Shown here: positions 7,705 to 15,912 of the stretch, piece after piece | How the letters are laid out: the number at the start of each line of letters is the position of its first letter | Numbering within the stretch: position 1 is the stretch's first letter | DNA from: Acidisoma sp965199065 | GTDB lineage: Bacteria; Pseudomonadota; Alphaproteobacteria; Acetobacterales; Acetobacteraceae | Length of the DNA stretch: 64,000 bases | Direction: 5' to 3' | Assembly: GCF_965199065.1 (NCBI RefSeq) | Contig: NZ_CBDAQN010000003.1 | Location: 1,364,001-1,428,000 of the forward strand | Program-made: the position numbers and the translations under genes | Notes under the pieces: generated by a model | The model's database searches: none | Told to the model about the DNA's origin: nothing | The model's input: only the letters and a program-made list of their open reading frames with translations

Positions 7705-10257
7705 ATGGCTGAAAAGGAAACAAACTCCTACGAGACGACGCACCTGATGTGGCGGGGTATTGGCGGCATCTCCAGGTTGGCAAGAAAGTTGTACGCGCTG
7801 GCGCGGCGTTCGCGGAAAGATGCGCCTGGCGACTGGGAAATGGCTCTGAACCGTTTCGCAGCAGCCATCGCGGTCGGCTTGTTCAACGTTCTCTGGCTGA
7901 GCCGGCATATCCAGGATCCGCATGGCCTGCTCATCGCGCAAGCAATAAATCTTCTTTTAGGATTTGTCGTTTTAGCTCATTGCATCGCTGCGCCCCGCCG
8001 CTTCCTCATGCGGCGCGTTGCTGCGATGGCGCTCGATTTCGCGGCTGCGTTTTATGAACTCCACATTGGTGGAGCAAATACTGCCTGGCTCTATCCAATC
8101 TACCTTTGGGTGATTTTCGGCAACGGCTTCCGCTTTGGCGAGACGTTTCTTATCATGGCGACGGGCATCAGTGCCGTCTCATTCTCGCTCGCTGTTCTCG
8201 TAACGCCATTTTGGCGCGCTCAGCTGCCGCTTTCCGTAGGCTTGCTGGTCGGCATGATCATCGTGCCGCTGTACTCCATCACACTCATACGCAAGCTATC
8301 GGACGCGCGGCGCCGGGCGGAGGTCGCCAGCCAAGCCAAGTCTCTGTTCCTGGCAAGCGTCAGCCACGAGCTGCGGACCCCGCTCAATGCGATCGTCGGC
8401 ACGGCAGCCCTGCTTGAAGCGGCCGTTGAGGACAACGAACAGCAGGAGATGACCAGGACCGTCATGGGCGCCGCCCGCGCCTTGCTGTCGCTGATCGACG
8501 GCATTCTGGACCTCTCGCGCATCGAGGCCGGCAAGATGCCGGTGGTCGCCAACGATTTTGACCTGGCTGACCTGCTTGGGCAGACGCAGCGGATGATGGC
8601 CACCCAGGCGCAGGCGAAGGACCTCTTCCTAACGTTGCACGTGTCATCCCGGACGCCGTTGCGGCTCAACGGGGACGATAGAAGGCTGCGCGAGATACTG
8701 CTCAACCTTTGCTCCAACGCGCTCAAGTTCACCCAGGATGGCGGCGTCACGATTTCGGTCGACAAAACAAACGCGAGCGACTCAACAAGTCGCTTGCGTT
8801 TTGAGGTGGCCGACACCGGCATCGGTATTGAACGAGAGGCGTTGGGCAGGATCTTTGAAACTTTTGAGCAGGCAAATCCGAAGATCCTCGACAACTACGG
8901 CGGCACAGGCTTGGGGCTTGCCATTACCAGAAGGCTTGTTCTTTTGCTGAACGGCGAAATCGGCGTTGACAGCGTCGTGGGAAAGGGAAGCACTTTCTGG
9001 TTTGAACTCGACTTCCCTTCCGGGCGGATGCCCGTCGCGCAGATCGAACGCTTTGCAGGGTTGCAAGCAATCCTCGTGTCGCGCAACCCGAGAGCCGTAT
9101 CGGCCCTCGTCGCTCGGCTATCCGACTGGCGCCTGGCGATCCGGGCCGCGACAAAAGCCGAAGCCACGGCTCTCGACACGATTTACGACGCTGAGCAGGC
9201 ACTCGGGGTCTTATGCCTGCAACCAAAGGCGTCTGCGCGCCCGGCGAACCTGGATTCGATGCTCGTGGAGTTGGTGGCGACACCGAGCCTCGGCTTACCG
9301 CGAAGCCGCGGCAACCGGCGCTTCATGTCGGAGCTGTCGCCACCTTTTTCGGACGAGGATTTGATGACCGTGCTCTCGATCGCGCTGGCAACTACTCCGG
9401 TTCCGGCGCCTGTCGCTCCGGAGGTCATAAAAGCATCCCTGCAAAATCCGGGTCTGAGAATCCTGGTTGCCGACGACAACCGGATGAACCAGCTCGTCAT
9501 GACCAAGATCCTCCAGAAGGCCGGTCATAAGGTTAGCGTCGTGGGCGATGGCGGGGCCGCCCTCGACGCGATGACCGACGAGGAGTTCGACGTGGCAATC
9601 ATGGACGTGAACATGCCGGTCATGGATGGAGTGGCCGTCGTCCAGAACTTCCGTTTCGGTGCGATAGCGGATGAGAGGCTGCCCATTCTTGGTCTGACGG
9701 CGGATGCCAGCCCGGAGACGCGCAAACGGTGCCTGGACGCCGGGATGGATGCGAGCATCACCAAGCCCATAGAGCCAGCGGCTCTTCTCTCCGAGATTGA
9801 CGAGGTCGTATCGCGGATACGTCCGAGGCGCCCGAAGCCCGTCAGCCTGCCCTCCCGGGTTACGGCGATCAGCTCGCATCCCCGGTTCACCGAGGTCGCC
9901 AGCCCCTCCTTTGACCGGAAGATGATCAACCACCTAAACGACCTCGCCGGGCCCGAGTTTGTCCAAGAGGTGATCGACAACTACCTGATCGAAGCGCGCG
10001 AAAGCCTCGAGGCCCTGCAGCAGGCCTATGAGGCGGCCGATGTAGAAGGCTTCAGGTTTTCGGCGCACGCGCTGCGGAGCGGCGCCGCCAACCTCGGCAT
10101 CATCAGGTTGTCTGACATTTGCCGCGAGCTGGAGTTGATCTCCGGCCACGACCTGCGGGGAGCCGGCCTCGCGCATCTGAGGCGTCTGTCCACGGAGCTG
10201 GCCGTCGTCGAGGAAGCGTTGATGCACTGGGAATCTGAGGGCATGGCCAAGCCATGA
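7705..10257 (+). CDS. rpfC: RpfC-type hybrid sensor histidine kinase (DSF receptor-like)
   Basis: An 850-residue inner-membrane hybrid kinase. About five hydrophobic segments fill residues 50-195, followed by a HisKA domain with SHELRTPLN (H221), an ATPase domain with DTGIGIE and GGTGLGLAI, a receiver domain with phospho-acceptor D634 in AIMDVNMP, and a C-terminal Hpt domain with H788 in SAHALRSGAANLG. Five membrane helices plus kinase, receiver and Hpt is the RpfC architecture, and the membrane part (WVIFGNGFRFG, then FWRAQLPLSVGLL and VPLYS) resembles Xanthomonas RpfC. RpfC senses cis-2-unsaturated fatty acids (DSF) and restrains RpfF. The gene lies tail to tail with an rpfF homologue. No RpfG-type HD-GYP partner is in the window. 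Confidence 0.88.
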   Translation: MAEKETNSYETTHLMWRGIGGISRLARKLYALARRSRKDAPGDWEMALNRFAAAIAVGLFNVLWLSRHIQDPHGLLIAQAINLLLGFVVLAHCIAAPRRFLMRRVAAMALDFAAAFYELHIGGANTAWLYPIYLWVIFGNGFRFGETFLIMATGISAVSFSLAVLVTPFWRAQLPLSVGLLVGMIIVPLYSITLIRKLSDARRRAEVASQAKSLFLASVSHELRTPLNAIVGTAALLEAAVEDNEQQEMTRTVMGAARALLSLIDGILDLSRIEAGKMPVVANDFDLADLLGQTQRMMATQAQAKDLFLTLHVSSRTPLRLNGDDRRLREILLNLCSNALKFTQDGGVTISVDKTNASDSTSRLRFEVADTGIGIEREALGRIFETFEQANPKILDNYGGTGLGLAITRRLVLLLNGEIGVDSVVGKGSTFWFELDFPSGRMPVAQIERFAGLQAILVSRNPRAVSALVARLSDWRLAIRAATKAEATALDTIYDAEQALGVLCLQPKASARPANLDSMLVELVATPSLGLPRSRGNRRFMSELSPPFSDEDLMTVLSIALATTPVPAPVAPEVIKASLQNPGLRILVADDNRMNQLVMTKILQKAGHKVSVVGDGGAALDAMTDEEFDVAIMDVNMPVMDGVAVVQNFRFGAIADERLPILGLTADASPETRKRCLDAGMDASITKPIEPAALLSEIDEVVSRIRPRRPKPVSLPSRVTAISSHPRFTEVASPSFDRKMINHLNDLAGPEFVQEVIDNYLIEARESLEALQQAYEAADVEGFRFSAHALRSGAANLGIIRLSDICRELELISGHDLRGAGLAHLRRLSTELAVVEEALMHWESEGMAKP

Positions 10258-10321
10258 GAGCAGTAGCTCCCATGACTTTGCCTGCGCTCGGCGGGCGATC
10301 GCGAACGTGCTGCGCACTGCT

Positions 10322-11329
10322 TTATTCGGCCGCAATGGCCATTGCCGCGGCAAGCCGGCGCTGACGAGAACGATCCTGCGCGGAGGAGATCTTAGCCATC
10401 CTCCGAAGATCCTGCTCGGAAAGCCGAAGCGCCGTCTCAACCCAGATGTCGACGACGTCCTTAAGCTCCTGCAAGGTAACGGGGTTCACGCGGCGGCGCA
10501 CCTGATACATTGCCGAGTGCGCGCTGTGGCGGAGACGGTTCTTGGCGATGTAGCCTTTAACTGCTTCAACACCGGCATCCTGATCCACAAGGATGTCCAC
10601 CACGCCCAGCCTATGCAGTTCTTCGGCAGTATAGATATTGCCGCTATGGATCATTTCTTCGGTCTTCGCGACGCCGATCCGTCGTGCCAGAAAGCTGTAG
10701 GCGCCCATCCCCGGGAACAAGTTGAACAGCACTTCCGGAAACCCAAACTTGGCTTGCCGCTCGGCAACGATCAGATCGCAGGTCAAAGCCAACTCGAAAC
10801 CACCCCCGAGGGCGTCACCCTGGATCAGAGCAATCGTGATCAAGCGCTGCCCATACCCCATGTAGTTGACGTAGCACGATTCGTTGCACTGATACCCGTA
10901 GGCACGGAGGGCGTCGGCGTCACCTTCCTCGATCTTCTTGCGGAAAAGGTCTAGATCTCCGCCGAGGCTAAACGTCCCCGAGGTTCTTGAGCCGACAACG
11001 AGATAGTCGAGCGGTCTCTCCGTCTGAGACGCGAACAGCTGAGAAATCTGCGCCTGCACCCCGACGAGGCTTCTGAGGAGCTTCGGCGTGAAGCTCGGGC
11101 GCTCAGACTGCTGCATGAACACCCAGTAGGCACGGTCCTCGTTCGTAATATAGGTTTCCAGCTCCTCGAACTGGTTCTGGCGGACGATCTCGGCCGCATC
11201 AAACTTGTTTTCGTTGAGCACCTTCTGGGTTGTTGCAACGCTGCGGAGGCCATAAGCCTCGGCCTTGGCGGCATCGTTCTGCGCGCCAAGCTCGGAGCTG
11301 TCAGCGGAGATACGAATGGTGTAGGTCAT
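10322..11329 (-). CDS. rpfF: RpfF-type enoyl-CoA hydratase, DSF synthase homologue
   Basis: A 335-residue crotonase-fold protein. RpfF makes cis-2-unsaturated fatty acid signals from acyl-ACP by combined thioesterase and dehydratase action. The two catalytic Glu of Xanthomonas RpfF have clear counterparts: E179 in GDALGGGFELA and E199 in FGFPEVLFNLFPGMGAYSF. The oxyanion segment FSLGGDLDLF is also kept. The start at 11329 has GGAGAG five bases upstream, while a longer in-frame ORF begins at 11446 without such support. Compared with Xanthomonas RpfF (about 289 residues) it carries some 40 extra N-terminal residues. It converges on rpfC with 64 bases between stops. Confidence 0.9.
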   Translation of the reverse strand: MTYTIRISADSSELGAQNDAAKAEAYGLRSVATTQKVLNENKFDAAEIVRQNQFEELETYITNEDRAYWVFMQQSERPSFTPKLLRSLVGVQAQISQLFASQTERPLDYLVVGSRTSGTFSLGGDLDLFRKKIEEGDADALRAYGYQCNESCYVNYMGYGQRLITIALIQGDALGGGFELALTCDLIVAERQAKFGFPEVLFNLFPGMGAYSFLARRIGVAKTEEMIHSGNIYTAEELHRLGVVDILVDQDAGVEAVKGYIAKNRLRHSAHSAMYQVRRRVNPVTLQELKDVVDIWVETALRLSEQDLRRMAKISSAQDRSRQRRLAAAMAIAAE

Positions 11330-11587
11330 GTAACTCTCCAATCTCGTTGATGAATAGCCCGTCATACCGAATGAAGTCTGACTTCGGTCATCATAGCGCC
11401 CCATTGACGCATTGGGCACATCCTCAGTGTAAGCGGTGATGCCCAAGCTGCCATAGGGTTATTGACCAAAGGGTGTTGATATCCTGATGACGCCTTTCGC
11501 CCGGCGCTCAGCCCATGAGTTGTCATTCGACAACTCGAATGGTTTCGCGTTTTGTTACAATTGGGGAGGCGCCGTCGGTCTCGTCAG

Positions 11588-11713
11588 GATGCGGGCATTG
11601 ACGGCGCTCGCGACCGGGTGCCCTGAACAGGTGAAGCCATGGCCGAAGACGCCGATCTTGTCGCTCTGCGCCAGGCAGGACTGGTAGATCGGCTCCGAGA
11701 TGGCCTCCGATGC
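11588..11713 (-). pseudogene. fragment of a class III (omega) aminotransferase
   Basis: Reading the minus strand gives SEAISEPIYQSCLAQSDKIG followed by VFGHGFTCSGHPVASAV, which is the highly conserved block found about two thirds along class III pyridoxal-phosphate aminotransferases (FGHGFTYSGHPVAAAV type). Only about 42 residues are recognisable: the catalytic lysine region and the C-terminus are missing, and the open frame has no start of its own. This is a decayed remnant cut at both ends, between rpfF and the asparaginase-like gene. Confidence 0.75.
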
Positions 11714-11763
11714 TTTAGCGTGACGGCACTGTCTGAAAACGGCGGCCAAGGGGAAGGACCCAC

Positions 11764-13425
11764 ATGAGCAAGATCCGCATCGCGCACTTGGCAGGCCCGA
11801 CGGCCACCATTCAAAACACGCCGCCCCTCGTAACCTCCGACAAGGCCCGGCGTCGCCACGGTCTCGAGCCCATGGATGGCACGGGCGATGGCCAATCATC
11901 CTTCGACGCGTTGCGTCCTCAGCGTCTCGCGGCCCCGGTGAAGGTCTATGTCGAGCAGTTTTCCGCCCACCCGCTCGAGGCGGATGCCGCCGAGCTTTAT
12001 GGACCACCGGACGGCTATATCGGAGCGGACAGCGTCTTCAGCCCGGAGCGCCGCGACCCGGCGGACCGCCCCGTGTACGAGATCGAGCTCTCGCCCGCGG
12101 ACGGCCTTTATCCGCTGCCCTATGTCGCCATGCAGAAGGATGGCACGCCTTGGGAGGAGGAATGCACCGCCCCCGGCAGCAAGAACTACCGGCAAGGCTT
12201 CTTCCCCGACGGCTCCCGCAGCTTTGAGGAGATCGATCGGCTCTCGGTCGGCGCTGACGGCAAGGTCAATCTGATACGAGGTCGCGCCGATGTTGATTTC
12301 TACCGTGTGGCGCCTCCGGGCGGCTACACCAAGGGCCTGGAGGATGACAGGTCTCCTGAGCGGCTGGGATGGGATTTCTTTACCTACAAGCCGTTCCATC
12401 TGGCCAAGGCGCCGCCGCGGCCCATGCTCGCCAAGATCACCAACGACGTCCAGGCGATCCTCTCCTCAGGCCGTTACGACGGAGCCATCTGGACGCAGGG
12501 AAGTCCGCAGGTGGAGGAGATCGCGTATTGGTTCAACCTGCTGATCGACACGCATCTGCCGATCGCCTGCAACGCGGCGCAACGCCCGCAGGGCCAGATC
12601 AGCAACGACGGACCCGCCAACATCGTGGACGCGGTGACTTACATCGAGTCTCGCATCTGGGCCGACGCCGACGGACGCAACCGCGCCGGCACCGTCGTGA
12701 TCCAGGAACAGCAATTCTTCGCAGCACGTGAAGTTGCCAAGGTGGACGCACGTCCGGGCGGCTATGTGGCGACCGGAGGCCATGGCGGCATTCTCGGCCA
12801 GGTCACGCATGCTGGCGTGCCCTATTTGATGTACGTCCCCGCCTATCGCCACACCGCCGCCTCCGACGTCAACGTCACCAAGCTCCCCGAGAGCGTTCTC
12901 GCGGCCAGGATGACAAGCAGCGGCGTCGAGACGGTCACCGTCCGGATCAAGGGAGCGGACGGAGCGATCCTGCCGGACGCGATACCTTCGGTTTCCATCG
13001 TGAAGGATGGTGGCTTCGCCGCCGAGACATTTGGCGACGACCCTGCCCCTGAAGCCGATCTCGACTTTCTCATCCGTCACAGGATGGGCAGCGGGCGGCT
13101 CGCGGGGTTCGTGGTCGAAGGTCTCGTGCCCTACGGCTCGGCGACCTCGGAGCTACGCGCCGCCATGCTGCGGAGCGCGAGCTTCTGCGGTGCGCCGGTG
13201 GTCCGCGTGGGCCGGGGCTCGCCGGAAGGTTTTGCCGATCGTGACCCACGCACCATTGCCGGCAGCAATCTGACAGCGACCAAGGCGCGCATGCTGCTGA
13301 TGGCCTGCCTCATGAAGTTCGGCAGCCTGCCGATTGCTGCCGATCCCAAGGCACCGACCTCCGCCGAGATCGATGCTCATGAGGCGGCCGTTGCGCGGTA
13401 TCAGCAGGTGTTCGACACCCACTAG
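11764..13425 (+). CDS. asparaginase/glutaminase superfamily protein, non-canonical active site
   Basis: A 553-residue protein whose first third is specific to a less-studied family and whose middle is asparaginase-like. The first catalytic Thr motif appears as AGPTATIQN (T13). The segment GAIWTQGSPQVEEIAYWF aligns with the HGTDTMEET region of type I/II asparaginases, and ISNDGPANIVDAV with the SADGPxNLxxAV signature. The second catalytic motif is therefore T244-Q-G-S-P-Q instead of THGTDT, so the usual Thr-Asp pair is changed. A good GGGGAAGGAC-type ribosome region precedes the ATG. It may act on another amide or be a diverged enzyme. Confidence 0.75.
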   Translation: MSKIRIAHLAGPTATIQNTPPLVTSDKARRRHGLEPMDGTGDGQSSFDALRPQRLAAPVKVYVEQFSAHPLEADAAELYGPPDGYIGADSVFSPERRDPADRPVYEIELSPADGLYPLPYVAMQKDGTPWEEECTAPGSKNYRQGFFPDGSRSFEEIDRLSVGADGKVNLIRGRADVDFYRVAPPGGYTKGLEDDRSPERLGWDFFTYKPFHLAKAPPRPMLAKITNDVQAILSSGRYDGAIWTQGSPQVEEIAYWFNLLIDTHLPIACNAAQRPQGQISNDGPANIVDAVTYIESRIWADADGRNRAGTVVIQEQQFFAAREVAKVDARPGGYVATGGHGGILGQVTHAGVPYLMYVPAYRHTAASDVNVTKLPESVLAARMTSSGVETVTVRIKGADGAILPDAIPSVSIVKDGGFAAETFGDDPAPEADLDFLIRHRMGSGRLAGFVVEGLVPYGSATSELRAAMLRSASFCGAPVVRVGRGSPEGFADRDPRTIAGSNLTATKARMLLMACLMKFGSLPIAADPKAPTSAEIDAHEAAVARYQQVFDTH

Positions 13426-13567
13426 ACCGCGAGGGATAGCGTCTACGCGGCGATCGTTGCCGGCCGGCGCTCGCGCCAAGTGAAGGACTTGGCCGAGGGA
13501 CATGCCAGCGCCTGGCCAGTGAGTGCTCGCCCTCGGGTTTGCAAGCTGAGGCGTCAGCAGCCTCGCA

Positions 13568-14758
13568 TCAGGCAGCTTCTTGTCGAAAGCGCCCCAACCC
13601 AAATGCAGAGAGCGATGTGTCGAGACCGGTGTTGCCGGCAATTCCTTGCGCTATGCACTCGCCCAGCGCCGCTGAATGCTTGAAGCCGTGACCCGAACAG
13701 GCGGAGGCGAGAACCACTCCGGGTATCTCTGGCAACGCATCGATCAGGAACCCGGAATCCGGCGTGACCGTGTAGAGGCAAGCGGAGGCTTTCGCCGCCT
13801 GTGCTTCAACGTCACGAAGCCGTCCACGGACATGGCGGTCGAACATCGCCGTGGATTCAATCGGCGCGACGTGCCGGTCGACGGCATCGGGTGTTGTCGT
13901 CAGCGCGTAGCGTTCGCTTGCGACCTTGATGCCGGCGCTTCCGGCCAGTTTCGGAAATCCGTAGAAGTAGTCTTCCTCGGACGTGCCATGCATCCAAAGG
14001 TAAACCGGACAGCGTTCGGGCGCATAGGCCTCGCTATCGGTCGGAAACCAGTGCAAGACCTGCCGGAACACGCGGAGCAACGGCGTATAGGCTGATCCGA
14101 GCAGAGCCGGCAGCCACGGTCCCGCAGCCATGACGACGCGATCCGCCATAAACCGGCCCTGCGTTGTTGTCACCTCGATGCCGGTGCCTGACCGCTGCAC
14201 CGACAGGACGGCCTCTCCAAAGCGGAGTGTCGCGCCGAGACGCCGGGCGCCGTCCAGCTGAGCGGCGACGCAAAGTTCAGGGAAAACCATCCCCGCCTCG
14301 GGTTCGTAGTAGGCGCGTTCCTGGCCGCTCAGTCCGAGCTGCGGAAAGCGATATCCGATCTCCTCGGCTCCCAAAACCTCATGAGCAATTCCATGCCGCT
14401 CGGCCACAGCGATCGTCCGTTCCAGGAACGCGGCCTTGCCGTGGTGCGGCGTGTCATCCTTATCTCCGATGATGAGCCCTCCGACCTGGTTCAGCAGCGC
14501 GCTGCCCGTTTCGCGTTCCAGTTCACGCCATATCGCGTGCGAACGCCGGACGAGCGGCGCGTAGCTGTCCCCTTCCCCCACCGCCAGACGCGTGATGCGG
14601 CTTTCCCCGTGACTCGATCCACGATCGTGGGGAGGCGTGAAGCGGTCGATACCGATCGCCCGGATGCCCAGCCTTGCAAGCTGATACAGTGTTGCGCTGC
14701 CAATCGCGCCGAGGCCGATGACAACCACCGTGGCGGATTCAGATCCGATGCCGCTCAA
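13568..14758 (-). CDS. monomeric sarcosine oxidase / N-methyltryptophan oxidase-like flavoprotein
   Basis: A 396-residue FAD enzyme of the MSOX/SolA group, which oxidatively removes N-methyl groups and releases formaldehyde and hydrogen peroxide. Visible features are the dinucleotide fold VVVIGLGAIGSAT, the arginine motif GSSHGESRITRLAVGEG, and CLYTVTPDSGFLID, whose Cys matches the residue that binds FAD covalently in this family. The chosen start is a TTG at 14758 overlapping the previous stop (TTGA); a GTG at 14728 would clip the fold. It is the last gene of a five-gene minus-strand operon that begins with a Rieske oxygenase. Confidence 0.85.
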   Translation of the reverse strand: MSGIGSESATVVVIGLGAIGSATLYQLARLGIRAIGIDRFTPPHDRGSSHGESRITRLAVGEGDSYAPLVRRSHAIWRELERETGSALLNQVGGLIIGDKDDTPHHGKAAFLERTIAVAERHGIAHEVLGAEEIGYRFPQLGLSGQERAYYEPEAGMVFPELCVAAQLDGARRLGATLRFGEAVLSVQRSGTGIEVTTTQGRFMADRVVMAAGPWLPALLGSAYTPLLRVFRQVLHWFPTDSEAYAPERCPVYLWMHGTSEEDYFYGFPKLAGSAGIKVASERYALTTTPDAVDRHVAPIESTAMFDRHVRGRLRDVEAQAAKASACLYTVTPDSGFLIDALPEIPGVVLASACSGHGFKHSAALGECIAQGIAGNTGLDTSLSAFGLGRFRQEAA

Positions 14759-15912
14759 ACGGATACAGGCTCCCGCCAGCCCTGCAGGCTCGCCCAATCC
14801 GGTTCCAGCCCACGGAAACGGGACAGAGAGAAACTGGACAGATCGGCAAAGCGGCAATGGCCTTGGGTTATCATCTCGGCGATGGCGTGGCCGGTTGCGG
14901 GCGACAGTCCGAAGCCAATGCTGGACAAACTGGCCACAATCATATTCCCGGGCGTCTCCGGACGGTCGATCACCGGCCGCCCGTCGGGAGTATTCTCGAT
15001 CACGCCGGCCCAGCTGCGGATGATCTTCGCGTGAGCGGCATGGGGAAAAAGCCGGGCCAGCCGGCCGGCGATATTGCACATCAGCGGCGTGCTTGCCGGC
15101 GTGCCGGCTACTGCGTCTTCATCGATCCATTCATGCGGGCCGCCGCCATAGGCGAGATTGCCGCGCAGCGTCTGCCGGCCATAGAGGCCGTTGCCGTCGA
15201 CACCGCCCAGAGGCATCAGGGGCAGCGGCTCCGTCACCAGCATCTCAGCCCGTGCCGGCACCATCGGCACGGAGACATCGACCATGGCAGCGAGCCGCTG
15301 CGTCGCCGGACCGGCGGCCAGCACGACCTGATCGCACCCGATCTCGCCGCGATCCGTCAGCACCGCGATGATACGGCCGCCCGCACGGCGAAAACCGGCC
15401 ACCCGCGTCTCCTGCAGCACACGACCGCCATGATCCTGCATCGCCCAGGCATAGGCCTGCACGGTTCGATGCGGATTGGCGTGGCCGCCGAAGTCATAGA
15501 AGTAGCCGCCGACGGCTTCCTCGCCGACCAGCGGCACCATCTCGCGCAGCTGTTTTGCATCGAGCAGCGTGGAGCCGAAGCCCTGATGCGCCGCATTGCG
15601 CACCGCGCGTCCGTAGAGTTCCAGCTGCCGCTCATCGAAGGCGATACGGATGCGCTTGGGCTGAAACTCGGTCGGATAGCCCAGTAGCGCGTCCATCTGC
15701 GGCCACAGCCGCTGCTCCTCGACAAAAAGCGGGCTGAAATGGTGGGAGCAGCCACCGCCGTTGCGACCGGAAGCGCCCCAGCCGACCAATCCTTGGTCGA
15801 TCACCAGCACATCCACGCCGCTTCGCGCCAACCACCAGCCGGTGCTGAGGCCTGTGGCGCCGGCGCCGATGATGACGACGGAAGCGCCCTTGGGGCTGTC
15901 GATATCGCTCAT
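14755..15912 (-). CDS. FAD-dependent oxidoreductase, opine/sarcosine oxidase beta-like
   Basis: A 385-residue DAO-type flavoprotein with VVIIGAGATGLSTGWWLARSG at the N-terminus and a C-terminal GVIENTPDGRPVIDRP block followed by SIGFGLSPATGHAIAE, typical of the HcnC/OoxB and sarcosine oxidase beta subunits. Such subunits oxidise secondary amines to imines. It overlaps the 538-residue partner by 4 bases (ATGA) and its stop overlaps the MSOX-like start, so the three flavoproteins are made together. The exact amine is unknown. Confidence 0.85.
   Translation of the reverse strand: MSDIDSPKGASVVIIGAGATGLSTGWWLARSGVDVLVIDQGLVGWGASGRNGGGCSHHFSPLFVEEQRLWPQMDALLGYPTEFQPKRIRIAFDERQLELYGRAVRNAAHQGFGSTLLDAKQLREMVPLVGEEAVGGYFYDFGGHANPHRTVQAYAWAMQDHGGRVLQETRVAGFRRAGGRIIAVLTDRGEIGCDQVVLAAGPATQRLAAMVDVSVPMVPARAEMLVTEPLPLMPLGGVDGNGLYGRQTLRGNLAYGGGPHEWIDEDAVAGTPASTPLMCNIAGRLARLFPHAAHAKIIRSWAGVIENTPDGRPVIDRPETPGNMIVASLSSIGFGLSPATGHAIAEMITQGHCRFADLSSFSLSRFRGLEPDWASLQGWREPVSV

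Noticed and set aside
11487..11687. 66-residue plus-strand ORF
   Set aside because: It is opposite the aminotransferase remnant, which explains the open frame; no own motif.
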